Below, piece by piece: positions 1 through 8,880 of a stretch of 64,000 nucleotides of DNA (the first letter of the stretch is position 1; every line of letters begins with the position of its first letter). The notes beneath the pieces were generated by a model, which ran no database searches, had not been told where the DNA came from, and worked only from the letters and a program-made list of their open reading frames with translations. The DNA lies in assembly GCA_945860225.1 (NCBI GenBank), contig CAMAPT010000016.1, positions 28,995-92,994 on the forward strand, written 5' to 3'. This DNA is from Chitinophaga pinensis (GTDB taxonomy: Bacteria > Bacteroidota > Bacteroidia > B-17B0 > Aurantibacillaceae). Made by a program: the position numbers and the translations under genes.

Positions 1-318
1 AATATCGGCATATTCAACTAATGACTTTGGCAGCAATACCCTTCCTGTACTATCCGCATCAGCTACCGTTGCGCCTCCTGTAAACTTTCTTACGAACACA
101 TCATTAGCCTTTATCAAACGATTGAGTTTACTCAACTTTTTATTAAGCTTATTCCATTCATAAATAGGATAAAGCACCAAACATTTTTGATGAAGGTTTC
201 GGTTAATAACAAATCCTTTTTCAAACAAATCATCTAATTGCTTCCTGAGATTAACAGGAAACATGAAACGCCCTTTAGCATCCACCTTACAATCAAATTC
301 TCCTATGAGACTGTTCAT
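1..318 (-). CDS. mraZ: MraZ, transcriptional regulator of the division and cell wall cluster (partial, runs off the left edge)
   Basis: The first 106 codons of MraZ read on the minus strand and remain open at base 1. The product starts MNSLIGEFDCKVDAKGRFMFP and continues into a second half with a DSTGRVLLP motif. These are the two AbrB-like swapped-hairpin repeats that define MraZ, each with a D-x-x-GR core (residues about 12-17 and 88-93). MraZ is a ring-forming DNA-binding protein that represses its own dcw operon, normally mraZ-rsmH-ftsL-ftsI-murE. Those genes should lie beyond the left edge. The ATG at 318 follows a -7 promoter element and a four-unit MraZ box array, which supports this start and suggests autoregulation. 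Family identity is very likely; only the C-terminus is missing. Confidence 0.93.
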   Translation of the reverse strand, partial: MNSLIGEFDCKVDAKGRFMFPVNLRKQLDDLFEKGFVINRNLHQKCLVLYPIYEWNKLNKKLSKLNRLIKANDVFVRKFTGGATVADADSTGRVLLPKSLVEYADI

Positions 319-344
319 CACTGATTTGGTTATTAAAACACTGT

Positions 345-352
345 CAAAAATA
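345..352 (-). promoter_or_regulatory. Probable -7 element of the mraZ promoter
   Basis: Read on the minus strand this is TATTTTTG, an exact fit to the Bacteroidota -7 consensus TAnnTTTG, 26 bases before the mraZ ATG. No TTTG is seen about 19 bases further upstream; that position falls inside the MraZ box array. MraZ bound there would block the -33 contact, which is an inference. Confidence 0.55.
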
Positions 353-361
353 ATTAAATTT

Positions 362-401
362 TTACCACCTATTACCACTTTTAGCCATTTTTTACCACTT
401 T
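362..401 (-). promoter_or_regulatory. MraZ box array, four 10-bp direct repeats
   Basis: On the minus strand four consecutive 10-base units read AAAGTGGTAA, AAAATGGCTA, AAAGTGGTAA and TAGGTGGTAA, with no gap. Known MraZ sites are three or more short G-rich boxes spaced by one helical turn (TGGGA-N5 in Escherichia coli, AAAGTG-type in Mollicutes). The phasing and the position 44 bases before mraZ make this the operator. The array also lies in the spacer shared with the divergent acyltransferase gene, so it could influence both. Confidence 0.8.
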
Positions 402-590
402 GTTAATAAAATGAAACTTATGAGTCATTTTGACATGCATATTTCGGCGATATTTTGTTCCGACTAAAAATCATTCAACATGTTATATGTCAAACAATTA
501 CCAAATACAACATATTCAATCCGGTGGATTTCAAAAAGATTTTTTAATGATGTGGATATTAACTATTGTCGTAACTTTGGGAACTAGGTT

Positions 591-1445
591 ATGGAAAAGA
601 AAAAATTTATTGACATAGAAAAGGTACTTCAAGAAAAAGTTTACAAAGTTTATAAGTGGCTTCCCCGTTTTGTTATAAAATGGCTCAAGAAAAAACTTCA
701 TGAAGATGATATTAATGAAGCTATGGAGTACCTAAAAGACTACGAAGGATTAGAATTTAACCGCAGAGCCCTTGATAAATTAGGAGCACATGTAGAGTCC
801 ATTCATACCGATTGGGTTCCAAAAAGCGGGTCAGTAATTATTGCGGCAAATCATCCATTGGGCGGACTTGATGGCATGGCATTAATTAAGTCTGTAGGTG
901 ATATTAGACCAGACGTTCGGTTTTTCGTTAATGATATTTTAAAAAATTTAAAAAATTACGGGGAAATTTTTGTTGCAGTCAATAAAATTGGAGCTTCTTC
1001 AACCAAATCACTTAGAACGATGGAAGAAGTCTTTGTGACAGAGTGTGCTGTTTTATTTTTTCCGGCAGGATTAGTTTCAAGAAAACAAAATGGTTTAGTA
1101 AGAGATTTAACTTGGAAAAAAAGTTTTGTAACTCAAGCCATCGATCATAAGCGAATGATACAACCTGTTTTTATTGAAGGAGAAAATTCAAAATTCTTTT
1201 ACAACTTTGCTATGTGGCGCAAAAGACTTGGCATTAAAGGGAATATAGAAATGCTGTTTTTACCAGATGAGATGTTCAAAGCTCGTAAAGAAACCATCAG
1301 AATACACTATAGTAAACCTTTTGACTCTGCTTTACTAGACGGCCGCAAAACACATAAGCAGTGGTCTGATTTGATTTACCAATACATTTATTCTTCTGAG
1401 TTTATGAAAGGTATCCCTTTCGAAGAGTATATGAAAAACTATTAA
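591..1445 (+). CDS. PlsC-like lysophospholipid or aminolipid O-acyltransferase
   Basis: This 284-residue protein carries the glycerolipid acyltransferase signature: the HX4D block is NHPLGGLDG with His88 and Asp93, and the third block is FPAGLVSRK at about 157-165. Such enzymes move an acyl chain from acyl-ACP or acyl-CoA to a lysolipid hydroxyl at the cytoplasmic membrane. The lysine-rich N-terminus with a short hydrophobic stretch (about 22-34) fits a peripheral membrane protein. In Bacteroidota, relatives with this motif include the O-acyltransferase of glycine or ornithine lipid synthesis (GlsA/OlsA type), so the substrate is open; no fused GNAT domain is present. It is divergent from mraZ and followed after 69 bases by ispF. 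The acyltransferase fold is secure, the substrate is not. Confidence 0.8.
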   Translation: MEKKKFIDIEKVLQEKVYKVYKWLPRFVIKWLKKKLHEDDINEAMEYLKDYEGLEFNRRALDKLGAHVESIHTDWVPKSGSVIIAANHPLGGLDGMALIKSVGDIRPDVRFFVNDILKNLKNYGEIFVAVNKIGASSTKSLRTMEEVFVTECAVLFFPAGLVSRKQNGLVRDLTWKKSFVTQAIDHKRMIQPVFIEGENSKFFYNFAMWRKRLGIKGNIEMLFLPDEMFKARKETIRIHYSKPFDSALLDGRKTHKQWSDLIYQYIYSSEFMKGIPFEEYMKNY

Positions 1446-1514
1446 TTAGTATAAATATAAAGCCTATTCAGGCTAAAAGCATTTTTAAATTATTTTTTTA
1501 ATTCACATGATAAT

Positions 1515-1997
1515 ATGGTAAATATACGCGTTGGTTTTGGTTATGATGTTCATCCATTAGGCGAAAACAGAGAGCTATGGCTTGGTGGCATTCGATTAGA
1601 ATTTGATAAAGGTTGCGTTGGGCACAGCGATGCCGATGTATTATTACATGCTATTTGCGATGCACTCTTAGGTGCTGCGAATTTACGAGACATTGGCTTT
1701 CATTTCCCTAATACCAATCCAAAATACAAAGGCGCCGATAGTAAAATACTCTTAAAAGAAGTTGTAAGTTTATTAGACCAAAACGGATATGCCATAGGTA
1801 ATGTAGATGCTTCGCTTAGTTTAGAAGCCCCAAAGATTAATCCTCACATTTCAGCTATGCAAACTGTTTTGGCTCCAATTATGAATATCAGTACCAACGA
1901 TATTTCTATAAAAGCCACTACCAATGAGCGATTAGGCTACGTTGGTAGAGGCGAAGGGGTTAATGCTTATGCGGTGGCGTTGATTTATAAAAAATAG
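1515..1997 (+). CDS. ispF: 2-C-methyl-D-erythritol 2,4-cyclodiphosphate synthase
   Basis: IspF makes MEcPP from CDP-ME 2-phosphate in the non-mevalonate isoprenoid pathway, acting as a cytoplasmic trimer. The 160-residue length is typical. The metal ligands are visible as Asp11 and His13 in GYDVHP and His45 in DVLLHAICDALLGA; the GHSDAD segment (36-41) and the C-terminal TTNERLGYVGRGEG signature are intact. No ispD or other pathway gene is adjacent. The last 38 bases overlap the end of the convergent YfhO gene, so the two stop codons lie inside each other's reading frame. Confidence 0.96.
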   Translation: MVNIRVGFGYDVHPLGENRELWLGGIRLEFDKGCVGHSDADVLLHAICDALLGAANLRDIGFHFPNTNPKYKGADSKILLKEVVSLLDQNGYAIGNVDASLSLEAPKINPHISAMQTVLAPIMNISTNDISIKATTNERLGYVGRGEGVNAYAVALIYKK

Positions 1998-4536
1998 TTC
2001 TAGAAAAAAACAAACTCGAACCAACCGCAAGCAACAATAAAATAGATCCAAACATCGAAATTATATTTCCTGTTTTATAAACAGTTGGTTCGAACTTAAA
2101 TTCTACTTTGTGTTTACCAGCAGGTATCTCCATTCCTCTAAGAATATAATTGACACAAGTGTGTGGTGTGAGTGAACCATCTATGTAGGCATTCCAACCT
2201 TTAGGATAATATATTTCAGAAAATACAGCAAAGTTTTTCTCCTTGCTCTCAGTTTCATATACCAAATTGTTTGGTTTATACGATTGTAGAGTTATCTTCC
2301 CGTCAGCACTGTAATGCTCGGATAATTTCGCTAACTCTTTATTTTTTTGTTGTACAACCGCTCCCGACTTTGTATTTAAATTATATAAAGCTACAATTTC
2401 CGAATCAGCTGTAGCGACTGTTTTTATATGTTTTACAAACCATGCATTACCATTAGCCTGAGGATTAGGAATAGCAAAAGTTTGATCTTTGGCAGGCACT
2501 ATCATATACTTTGTATTCAACATATTCAAAACTCCTAACTTCGCGGTATGCACTTGCATTAATGAATCATTCTGAATGGCTTGGTTCAATCCATCATAAA
2601 ACAAATTGATTTCCTTATCCAAATGGAAATCAATAATTTCTTGATACTTTTTCAATTTAGCGCCATGATAACCTCCAATTGATTTATGGTAATAAGATGT
2701 CGCAGCATCATTAAACGTACTGGTAGATAAATTCAATACACGATAGTCTAAACTTTTATCTTGCAAAATTTGTTCATCTGCCTGAGATTTTGTTGGAGGT
2801 AAATCATACTGTGCTTTTGATACAAAGTTTTTACTATTTAAATAGCGAGAGGCAACAGGCCATAAGTCTGCCAACATGAAAATGCCTAACGAAACAAAAA
2901 ACAATTCGAGTTTTAATTTTTTAGTTAAATATAAAAACAAAAAAACAGATGCTAATCCAACAAAAATGAGAGACCTGCGGGCATCATTTTTAAAAATTTC
3001 TTCTCTTGCCTTTTCAATGTTTGATAGAAAGTCAGGCATAAATTGTGCAATTTGTGCATCTGAAGCTCCGCTTTGCTTAAATTGATTAACAAGCTGTGTT
3101 TCTTCTCCAAGCGGAATAAAAGAATTAGTTATATCTGGGATAAATGCACTTAAAAAACAAAAACCGCCAACAATGGAACACGAAATAATTAATGCTTTTT
3201 TAAAATCAATTTGTTTTTTAATAAATGGTAATAATACTATTTCATTTTTTTCTGCTGATTTTAAAAATTTATCGAGCGCTAAGACTGCTAATAATGGAAT
3301 TGTCAGTTCAGCTATAACCAAAATCATCGAGACTGCTCTAAATTTATTGTATCCTGGCACGTAGTCCATAAAAATATTCGTCAATCCCATAAAATTTTTA
3401 CCCCAAGACAGCATAATTGAAAATAACGTACCCACTACTAAAGCCCATTTTAAAGGATGATCGATTATAAACAAACCCAAAACAGCTAAAAGAATAACAA
3501 TAGAACCTATATATACAGGCCCACTAGTAAAGGGTTGTTCTCCAAAATAAGCATTACTTTGAGCAATTTGCTCTCTCATTTCTGGTTGCACCTGTTTTAA
3601 GGCCTCTTTATCTGCTCTGCCAATCGCGTCTGAAGCACCGCCTTTAAAATTTGGGATCAAAAAAGTAAACGTTTCTCCAATTCCATAGCTCCATTGAGTG
3701 GCATAGTCTTTATCTAAACCACTTGTTGTGTTATTTTGATTAGTTTGTAACGATGAATTGATTGTCAATTCCGTTTTACCTCTAGTTGTATAATTACCAT
3801 ACTCATACGTTGATAAAAGATTAGCCGCATTTGGCAATATACCAACTACTGAGGCTAACATGAAAATAACTATACTTTTAGAAAACTCTTTAATCGTTTT
3901 TTGTTTAACAGCCAATAATAAGTAGGTTAAAAACACTAAACCAAATAACATAAATCCGTAGTAAGAGATTTGTACGTGATTAGCATTTAATTCTAACGCC
4001 ATGAATAATGATGATAATCCAAAACCTAACCAATGTTTATTTTTCATTAGTAAAATAATACCACCTAACAACGGCGCTAAATATCCAATGGCATTGGCCT
4101 TTGAATTATGTCCAGCTTCAATAATTATAAAGAAATACGACGAAAAGCCATACGCCAACGCTCCAATAATAGCGAGCCATGGATTAATTTCGAGGCACAT
4201 TAACAAAATAAAAAAACCTAAAAAGCATAGAAAAATGTAACCACTAGGATGCGGTAAAAACAAATGAAACGCCTGATCGATATGACCTAACCAATTACCG
4301 GAATATATAGTAGAAATTTGGTACGTTGGCATACCTCCAAACATCGAGTTAGTCCACAAAGGCTCTGCATGTTCTGCTTTTCTAAAATCGACCACTTCTT
4401 GACTCATCCCTTTATGCCTTACGATATCGCCTTGTTCTAAAACTTTATCGGATAATAAAGGACTGAATTGTATGAGCGTAACGATAGCAAAAATTACAAT
4501 TGCAATTAAGTGAGGGATGTACTTTTTAAAGTTCAT
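1960..4536 (-). CDS. YfhO family multi-pass membrane protein
   Basis: This 858-residue protein has an N-terminal hydrophobic helix (about 8-28), a long block of further transmembrane helices (about 95-455 and 520-560), a large polar region, and a last helix near 825-845. This is the layout of the YfhO family, GT-C-like membrane proteins. Characterised Gram-positive members help glycosylate lipoteichoic acid or flip an undecaprenyl-phosphate sugar; the Bacteroidota members have no assigned substrate. The segment from about 590 to 815 is probably periplasmic. The gene stands alone and its end overlaps ispF by 38 bases in the opposite direction. Family assignment rests on architecture and recognisable sequence; the function is inferred only broadly as sugar or surface polymer handling. 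Confidence 0.8.
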   Translation of the reverse strand: MNFKKYIPHLIAIVIFAIVTLIQFSPLLSDKVLEQGDIVRHKGMSQEVVDFRKAEHAEPLWTNSMFGGMPTYQISTIYSGNWLGHIDQAFHLFLPHPSGYIFLCFLGFFILLMCLEINPWLAIIGALAYGFSSYFFIIIEAGHNSKANAIGYLAPLLGGIILLMKNKHWLGFGLSSLFMALELNANHVQISYYGFMLFGLVFLTYLLLAVKQKTIKEFSKSIVIFMLASVVGILPNAANLLSTYEYGNYTTRGKTELTINSSLQTNQNNTTSGLDKDYATQWSYGIGETFTFLIPNFKGGASDAIGRADKEALKQVQPEMREQIAQSNAYFGEQPFTSGPVYIGSIVILLAVLGLFIIDHPLKWALVVGTLFSIMLSWGKNFMGLTNIFMDYVPGYNKFRAVSMILVIAELTIPLLAVLALDKFLKSAEKNEIVLLPFIKKQIDFKKALIISCSIVGGFCFLSAFIPDITNSFIPLGEETQLVNQFKQSGASDAQIAQFMPDFLSNIEKAREEIFKNDARRSLIFVGLASVFLFLYLTKKLKLELFFVSLGIFMLADLWPVASRYLNSKNFVSKAQYDLPPTKSQADEQILQDKSLDYRVLNLSTSTFNDAATSYYHKSIGGYHGAKLKKYQEIIDFHLDKEINLFYDGLNQAIQNDSLMQVHTAKLGVLNMLNTKYMIVPAKDQTFAIPNPQANGNAWFVKHIKTVATADSEIVALYNLNTKSGAVVQQKNKELAKLSEHYSADGKITLQSYKPNNLVYETESKEKNFAVFSEIYYPKGWNAYIDGSLTPHTCVNYILRGMEIPAGKHKVEFKFEPTVYKTGNIISMFGSILLLLAVGSSLFFSRTIFYKSTPPHKH

Positions 4537-4665
4537 AGCTGTATTAGTTTTAGCAAATATAATAAATATAGTTCTGTCGTATGGAGCAAAAGCCTAACGC
4601 TTATTTTAAGGAACGAAACATTTTATTTGTAATTTAGCACCCTATAAATAGAATTATATCCTTTC

Positions 4666-6507
4666 ATGAGAAAATTATTTTCTGTCCTCAAGTACACAAA
4701 AAATTACAAAGGATATACCGCCTTAAATATTACTTTCAATATTTTATTTGCTATTCTATCCGCCTCTATTTTAGCTTTGATAGCCCCATTTTTAGATTTA
4801 TTATTTAAAAATAATTCAGATGGATTACAAAAAATCATCATAGCTGGTGTACCGCAATTTTCAATGACTTCTAGTTATTTTCAGCATTTTTCAAACTACT
4901 ACCTTGCAATTTTAATTGTACAGAAAGGCAAAATTCAGGCCTTAGTTCTAATTTGTGTCATGGTTTTCGTATTAACGTTTCTGAAAAACATATGCCGATA
5001 CTTCGCCATGTATTTCATTGCCCCTATTAGAAATGGCGTAGTTAGAGATTTAAGAAATGAAATACATCAAAAAGCATTAGAATTACCATTGAGCTATTAT
5101 AGCGAAGAAAGAAAAGGAGATTTAATGAGTCGAATGACAACTGATGTTCAGGAAATCGAATGGAGTATCATGCAAACTCTAGAAATGATTTTCAGAGAAC
5201 CTCTTACGATTATTATTTTATTTAGTTTGATGTTGTTAATTAGCATGAAACTGACTTTATATATCATTTTATTATTACCAATTGCAGCCATCATTATTGC
5301 CATTCTTGGCAAAAGCTTAAAACATGCTTCAAAAAAAACTAAAGAAACCTTAGGCCAAATTGTTAGTTTGATAGAAGAAAGCTTAGGTAGTTTAAAAGTA
5401 ATTAAGGCATTTAATGCTGAGTCAACCGTACAAGCTAAATTTGAAACTTTAAATCAAACATTTTACACACAATCTGTTAAAGTATATCGCAAAACCGATT
5501 TAAGTTCTCCGTTAACAGAAACAATCGTTACGGGCATTTTGATGTTGATTTTGTTATTGGGAGGTAAAATGGTTTTTATGGATGAATTATCTGCCGCCTT
5601 ATTTATTACTTATTTTGGATTAGCTTCTCAATTAATACCTCCCATCAAGCAACTCACTACTTCCTATAATAATATTCAAAAAGGAATTGCTAGCGAGGAA
5701 CGAATTAACAAAATTTTACTTGCTAATAATCTGATTTTTGATGCCAAAGAAGCCATAAATCTCAAACAATTTACCAAAGAGATTGAATACAAAGACTTAT
5801 GGTTTGCTTATCATAAAGGTGATGATGGCTATGTATTAAAAGGTATCAATTTAAAAATTGAAAAAGGAAAAACGATTGCTTTAGTTGGACAAAGCGGAAG
5901 TGGAAAAACAACTCTTGCTGACATGTTATGTCGTTTTTATGAAAGCGATAAAGGTCAATTATTAATTGATGGGATAAATATTAAACATCTAAAGACAAGT
6001 AGTTTAAGGAATCATATAGGTGTAGTAACACAAGAAAGCATCCTATTTAATGATAGTGTTTTAAATAATATCGCTTTTGGAATGACTCATGTATCGAAAA
6101 CTGATATTATAGAAGCCGCAAAAATAGCAAATGCACATGACTTCATTATGCAGCTACCAAATGGATATGAAACTACCATTGGAGATCGAGGTGGTAAATT
6201 AAGCGGAGGGCAGCGTCAACGATTGAGTATAGCAAGAGCCGTACTGAAAAATCCAGCGATTTTAATTTTAGACGAAGCAACTTCTGCACTTGATACTGAA
6301 AGTGAAAAATTAGTGCAAGAGGCTTTAACTAATTTAATGAAAAATAGAACAAGCGTCGTGATTGCACATCGATTATCTACAATTGCTAACGCCGATGAAA
6401 TTGTGGTAATGAATAATGGTGAAATCATTGAGAAAGGAAATCATCATCAATTATTAGATTTAAACGGCACTTATAAAAAACTATGCGATATGCAAAGTTT
6501 TAAATAA
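4666..6507 (+). CDS. MsbA-like ABC exporter, fused permease and ATPase
   Basis: The 613-residue half-transporter has six predicted transmembrane helices in residues 1-330 and a nucleotide-binding domain in about 365-613. Walker A lies at 408-415 (GQSGSGKT), the LSGGQ signature at 512-516, Walker B with Asp536-Glu537, followed by the D-loop SALD and the H-loop in VVIAHRLST. It would work as a homodimer in the inner membrane. The ABCB/MsbA subfamily often flips lipid A core or other lipids, which fits an organism with a single such gene here, but drug or peptide export cannot be excluded. It is transcribed divergently from the YfhO gene and ends at a perfect palindromic terminator shared with dnaN. 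Confidence 0.88.
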   Translation: MRKLFSVLKYTKNYKGYTALNITFNILFAILSASILALIAPFLDLLFKNNSDGLQKIIIAGVPQFSMTSSYFQHFSNYYLAILIVQKGKIQALVLICVMVFVLTFLKNICRYFAMYFIAPIRNGVVRDLRNEIHQKALELPLSYYSEERKGDLMSRMTTDVQEIEWSIMQTLEMIFREPLTIIILFSLMLLISMKLTLYIILLLPIAAIIIAILGKSLKHASKKTKETLGQIVSLIEESLGSLKVIKAFNAESTVQAKFETLNQTFYTQSVKVYRKTDLSSPLTETIVTGILMLILLLGGKMVFMDELSAALFITYFGLASQLIPPIKQLTTSYNNIQKGIASEERINKILLANNLIFDAKEAINLKQFTKEIEYKDLWFAYHKGDDGYVLKGINLKIEKGKTIALVGQSGSGKTTLADMLCRFYESDKGQLLIDGINIKHLKTSSLRNHIGVVTQESILFNDSVLNNIAFGMTHVSKTDIIEAAKIANAHDFIMQLPNGYETTIGDRGGKLSGGQRQRLSIARAVLKNPAILILDEATSALDTESEKLVQEALTNLMKNRTSVVIAHRLSTIANADEIVVMNNGEIIEKGNHHQLLDLNGTYKKLCDMQSFK

Positions 6508-6540
6508 GCCTATCCTCACTACTCATTTTAAACAAAAATA

Positions 6541-6566
6541 CAAAAGGCTGCCTAGGCAGCCTTTTG
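6541..6566. terminator. Bidirectional terminator between the ABC exporter and dnaN
   Basis: A perfect 26-base palindrome, CAAAAGGCTGCCT and its complement, with A-rich and T-rich flanks. It lies between two converging genes, so it can stop transcription from both sides. Confidence 0.85.
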
Positions 6567-6589
6567 ATAATAAGTATAAAATAGTAGTA

Positions 6590-7711
6590 TTAGTTATTCA
6601 ACATGACAGGCATCACCAACATTAACACGTCCTCAGCTGGATTCGCTTTTTGGGTTGGTACTATGATACCCGCACGATTCGGAGCACTCATTTCGATTGT
6701 AATTTCATCGCTATCTAAATTAGACAGCATTTCCAATACAAATTTTGAGTTAAATCCAATTTCCATATCTTCTCCTACATAGGTACAAACCAATGTTTCA
6801 TGTCCTTCATTAGCAAAATCTAAATCCTCAGCCGAAATAATTAATTGACTTCCTGTAATTTTTAAACGAATTTGATGAGTAGCTTTGTTAGCAAAAACAC
6901 TGATTCGGCGAATGGCTCCTAAAAAAGAAGTTCTGTCAACTGTTAATTTATTAGGATTTTGTTTAGGAATAACTGCCTCATAGTTAGGGTATTTACCATC
7001 TATTAAACGACATACCAAATTAATGTTGCCAAAACTGAAGTAGGCATTTGTTTTATTAAATTCAACTTTCACGGCATCATCAATACCTGCCAATAAATTT
7101 TTTAAAACATTTAATGGTTTTTTTGGCATAATGAACGATGCTGAAGCGCCTGCTTTAGCATCGGCACGTGTATAGCGCACTAATTTATGAGCGTCAGTTG
7201 CTACAAATATTGAATTTTCCTCATTAAACTGACAAAATACACCACTCATGACCGGTCTTAAATCATCGTTTCCGGTTGCAAAAATTGTTTTATTAATGGC
7301 ATTTCCTAATACATCACTTTTTATAATTACAGACGTTTCGGAATCAACTTTAGGTAATTTTGGATACTCATCTCCATTATGACCTGTTAAGGTATAATCT
7401 CCGGTTTCTGTTTTTAACTTAGCACTAAATTTTTTCGCATCAATAATAAACGAAACTGGTTGTTCAGGCAAATTACTGAGCGCTTCCAACAATGTTTTGG
7501 CTGGAATTGCTAAACTTCCATCTTCTGAAGAATCTACTTTTATACTTGTGGTAATGGTTGTTTCCATATCACTTGCAAAAAGTGTTAGTATATCATTACG
7601 AAGATCAAACAAAAAACAATCCAAGATCGGAATTGTGTTGCTTGAATTTAATACTCCGCTTATGGATTTTAAATGTTTTAATAAAGTTGAAGATGATACG
7701 ACAAAGTTCAT
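6590..7711 (-). CDS. dnaN: DNA polymerase III beta subunit (sliding clamp)
   Basis: DnaN is the ring-shaped dimer that tethers polymerase III to DNA. The 373-residue product starts MNFVVSSSTLLKHLKSISG and shows the three similar clamp domains, with typical segments such as PVMSGVFCQ near residue 155 and an ending in VMPVMLNN. The extreme C-terminal motif corresponds to the usual VMPMR(L) of the clamp. It is not beside dnaA; it lies downstream of the gldF-gldG-DUF4340 genes in the same direction, 87 bases after the DUF4340-like stop. A strong bidirectional terminator follows. Confidence 0.96.
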   Translation of the reverse strand: MNFVVSSSTLLKHLKSISGVLNSSNTIPILDCFLFDLRNDILTLFASDMETTITTSIKVDSSEDGSLAIPAKTLLEALSNLPEQPVSFIIDAKKFSAKLKTETGDYTLTGHNGDEYPKLPKVDSETSVIIKSDVLGNAINKTIFATGNDDLRPVMSGVFCQFNEENSIFVATDAHKLVRYTRADAKAGASASFIMPKKPLNVLKNLLAGIDDAVKVEFNKTNAYFSFGNINLVCRLIDGKYPNYEAVIPKQNPNKLTVDRTSFLGAIRRISVFANKATHQIRLKITGSQLIISAEDLDFANEGHETLVCTYVGEDMEIGFNSKFVLEMLSNLDSDEITIEMSAPNRAGIIVPTQKANPAEDVLMLVMPVMLNN

Positions 7712-7798
7712 GTAGGTATTTTTTAATCGGTTAAATTTAACTATAAGGCAATCTTTATGCTGTTTAAATAGAGGCTAATTATGAAATACTTTTTAACA

Positions 7799-8824
7799 TT
7801 ATTTTTTCGGCTGAAAGTAATCATACGTTTGTAAAATTTTACCAAAAACATAAAATTGAGCTACTCCAAAATCCTTACCGTTATTATATTTTACAAATAA
7901 TCTATCAGGATCAAATTTATAATTAATGCCGTACTCTTGATTTTTAGAACCAATAGCTTGTTTATGATAAAACTCACAAATGTTGCGTTGATTGTTTCTG
8001 TCGGTAATTGTTAAGGTTGCAAATGGCATGGCAGACGTTGATAATGAATCCACTAGTTTATTTTGTTTATCTAACACAACTTCACAATTCACATTTTGGA
8101 AATAAGCAATATACTGTTTCAATTTACTTTCATCGAATGGAATAAAAGTACCCTTATTGTTTTTTAGCCCAAAACGTTGCATACTAAATAAATCTAAAAC
8201 AAAAGATGAATCAGGCATTTCGTGTAAATCCATCTTTATCTGCTTAATTTGAGGAGGTCTGTAATTAATCAATAATCGATCTCTCCAATCCAATTCTTCT
8301 GTATTGTAACGGGTTGTCAAAAAACCATCAAATCCCGGAATATGTGTGATAAATGGCGTTTCAAAATTTTCTCCCGTTTCTAAATTGGTTAAAATCATGT
8401 GCGTGCCTGTATGGTCTTGGGTGGGATGACCTACAAAATATTGTTTAACTTTTTCTCCTTTTGAATAAATTTCTACTTTGGTAGATTTGGCAGCCATAAT
8501 TTTAATAACAGCATTTTTTCCATTTTTCGAAACCGGTGATTTTACCTCTACTGATTTAATCGTGTATAATAACATTTCTATCACGTCAGGGCGTACATGA
8601 AATTTCCCATCCAACTTCCATCCTTCTGCGGTTCTTTCCAATAAAATTTGCTTTCCTTCTTTATCTGCCAAAAAAATCTTATCAATAACAGCCGTGTCTT
8701 TGTATTTAAAATCACTTGCTTCTTTGTCAATGGTAGACGTTTTATGTTTTGTTTTATATACATAAATTGAAAAACCTGCCAATACAATTAAGATAGTAAT
8801 GATAATGATAGACGATTTTTTCAT
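7799..8824 (-). CDS. DUF4340-like membrane-anchored protein linked to gldFG
   Basis: This 341-residue protein has one N-terminal transmembrane anchor (about 5-24, very isoleucine-rich) and a periplasmic body. The body holds repeated beta segments such as ILLERTAEGWKLDG near 55-70 and a KQYFVGHPTQDHTGTHM segment near 125-145. That pattern is the DUF4340 family, which is often encoded next to ABC-2 permease/GldG-like genes. The start is 56 bases after the gldG stop on the same strand, so it is probably a third member of that transcription unit. No catalytic motif is recognised. Its role in gliding or T9SS function is inferred only from context. Confidence 0.72.
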   Translation of the reverse strand: MKKSSIIIITILIVLAGFSIYVYKTKHKTSTIDKEASDFKYKDTAVIDKIFLADKEGKQILLERTAEGWKLDGKFHVRPDVIEMLLYTIKSVEVKSPVSKNGKNAVIKIMAAKSTKVEIYSKGEKVKQYFVGHPTQDHTGTHMILTNLETGENFETPFITHIPGFDGFLTTRYNTEELDWRDRLLINYRPPQIKQIKMDLHEMPDSSFVLDLFSMQRFGLKNNKGTFIPFDESKLKQYIAYFQNVNCEVVLDKQNKLVDSLSTSAMPFATLTITDRNNQRNICEFYHKQAIGSKNQEYGINYKFDPDRLFVKYNNGKDFGVAQFYVFGKILQTYDYFQPKK

Positions 8825-8880
8825 GGATTCAGTTTTTTATTTTTAACTAGTTTGTATGAGAAAGCAAAAAATTGCTCAGT

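Noticed and set aside
430..618. Small open frame of 62 codons overlapping the acyltransferase start
   Set aside because: It overlaps the real gene in another frame, has no recognisable domain and lies in the promoter region; most likely chance.
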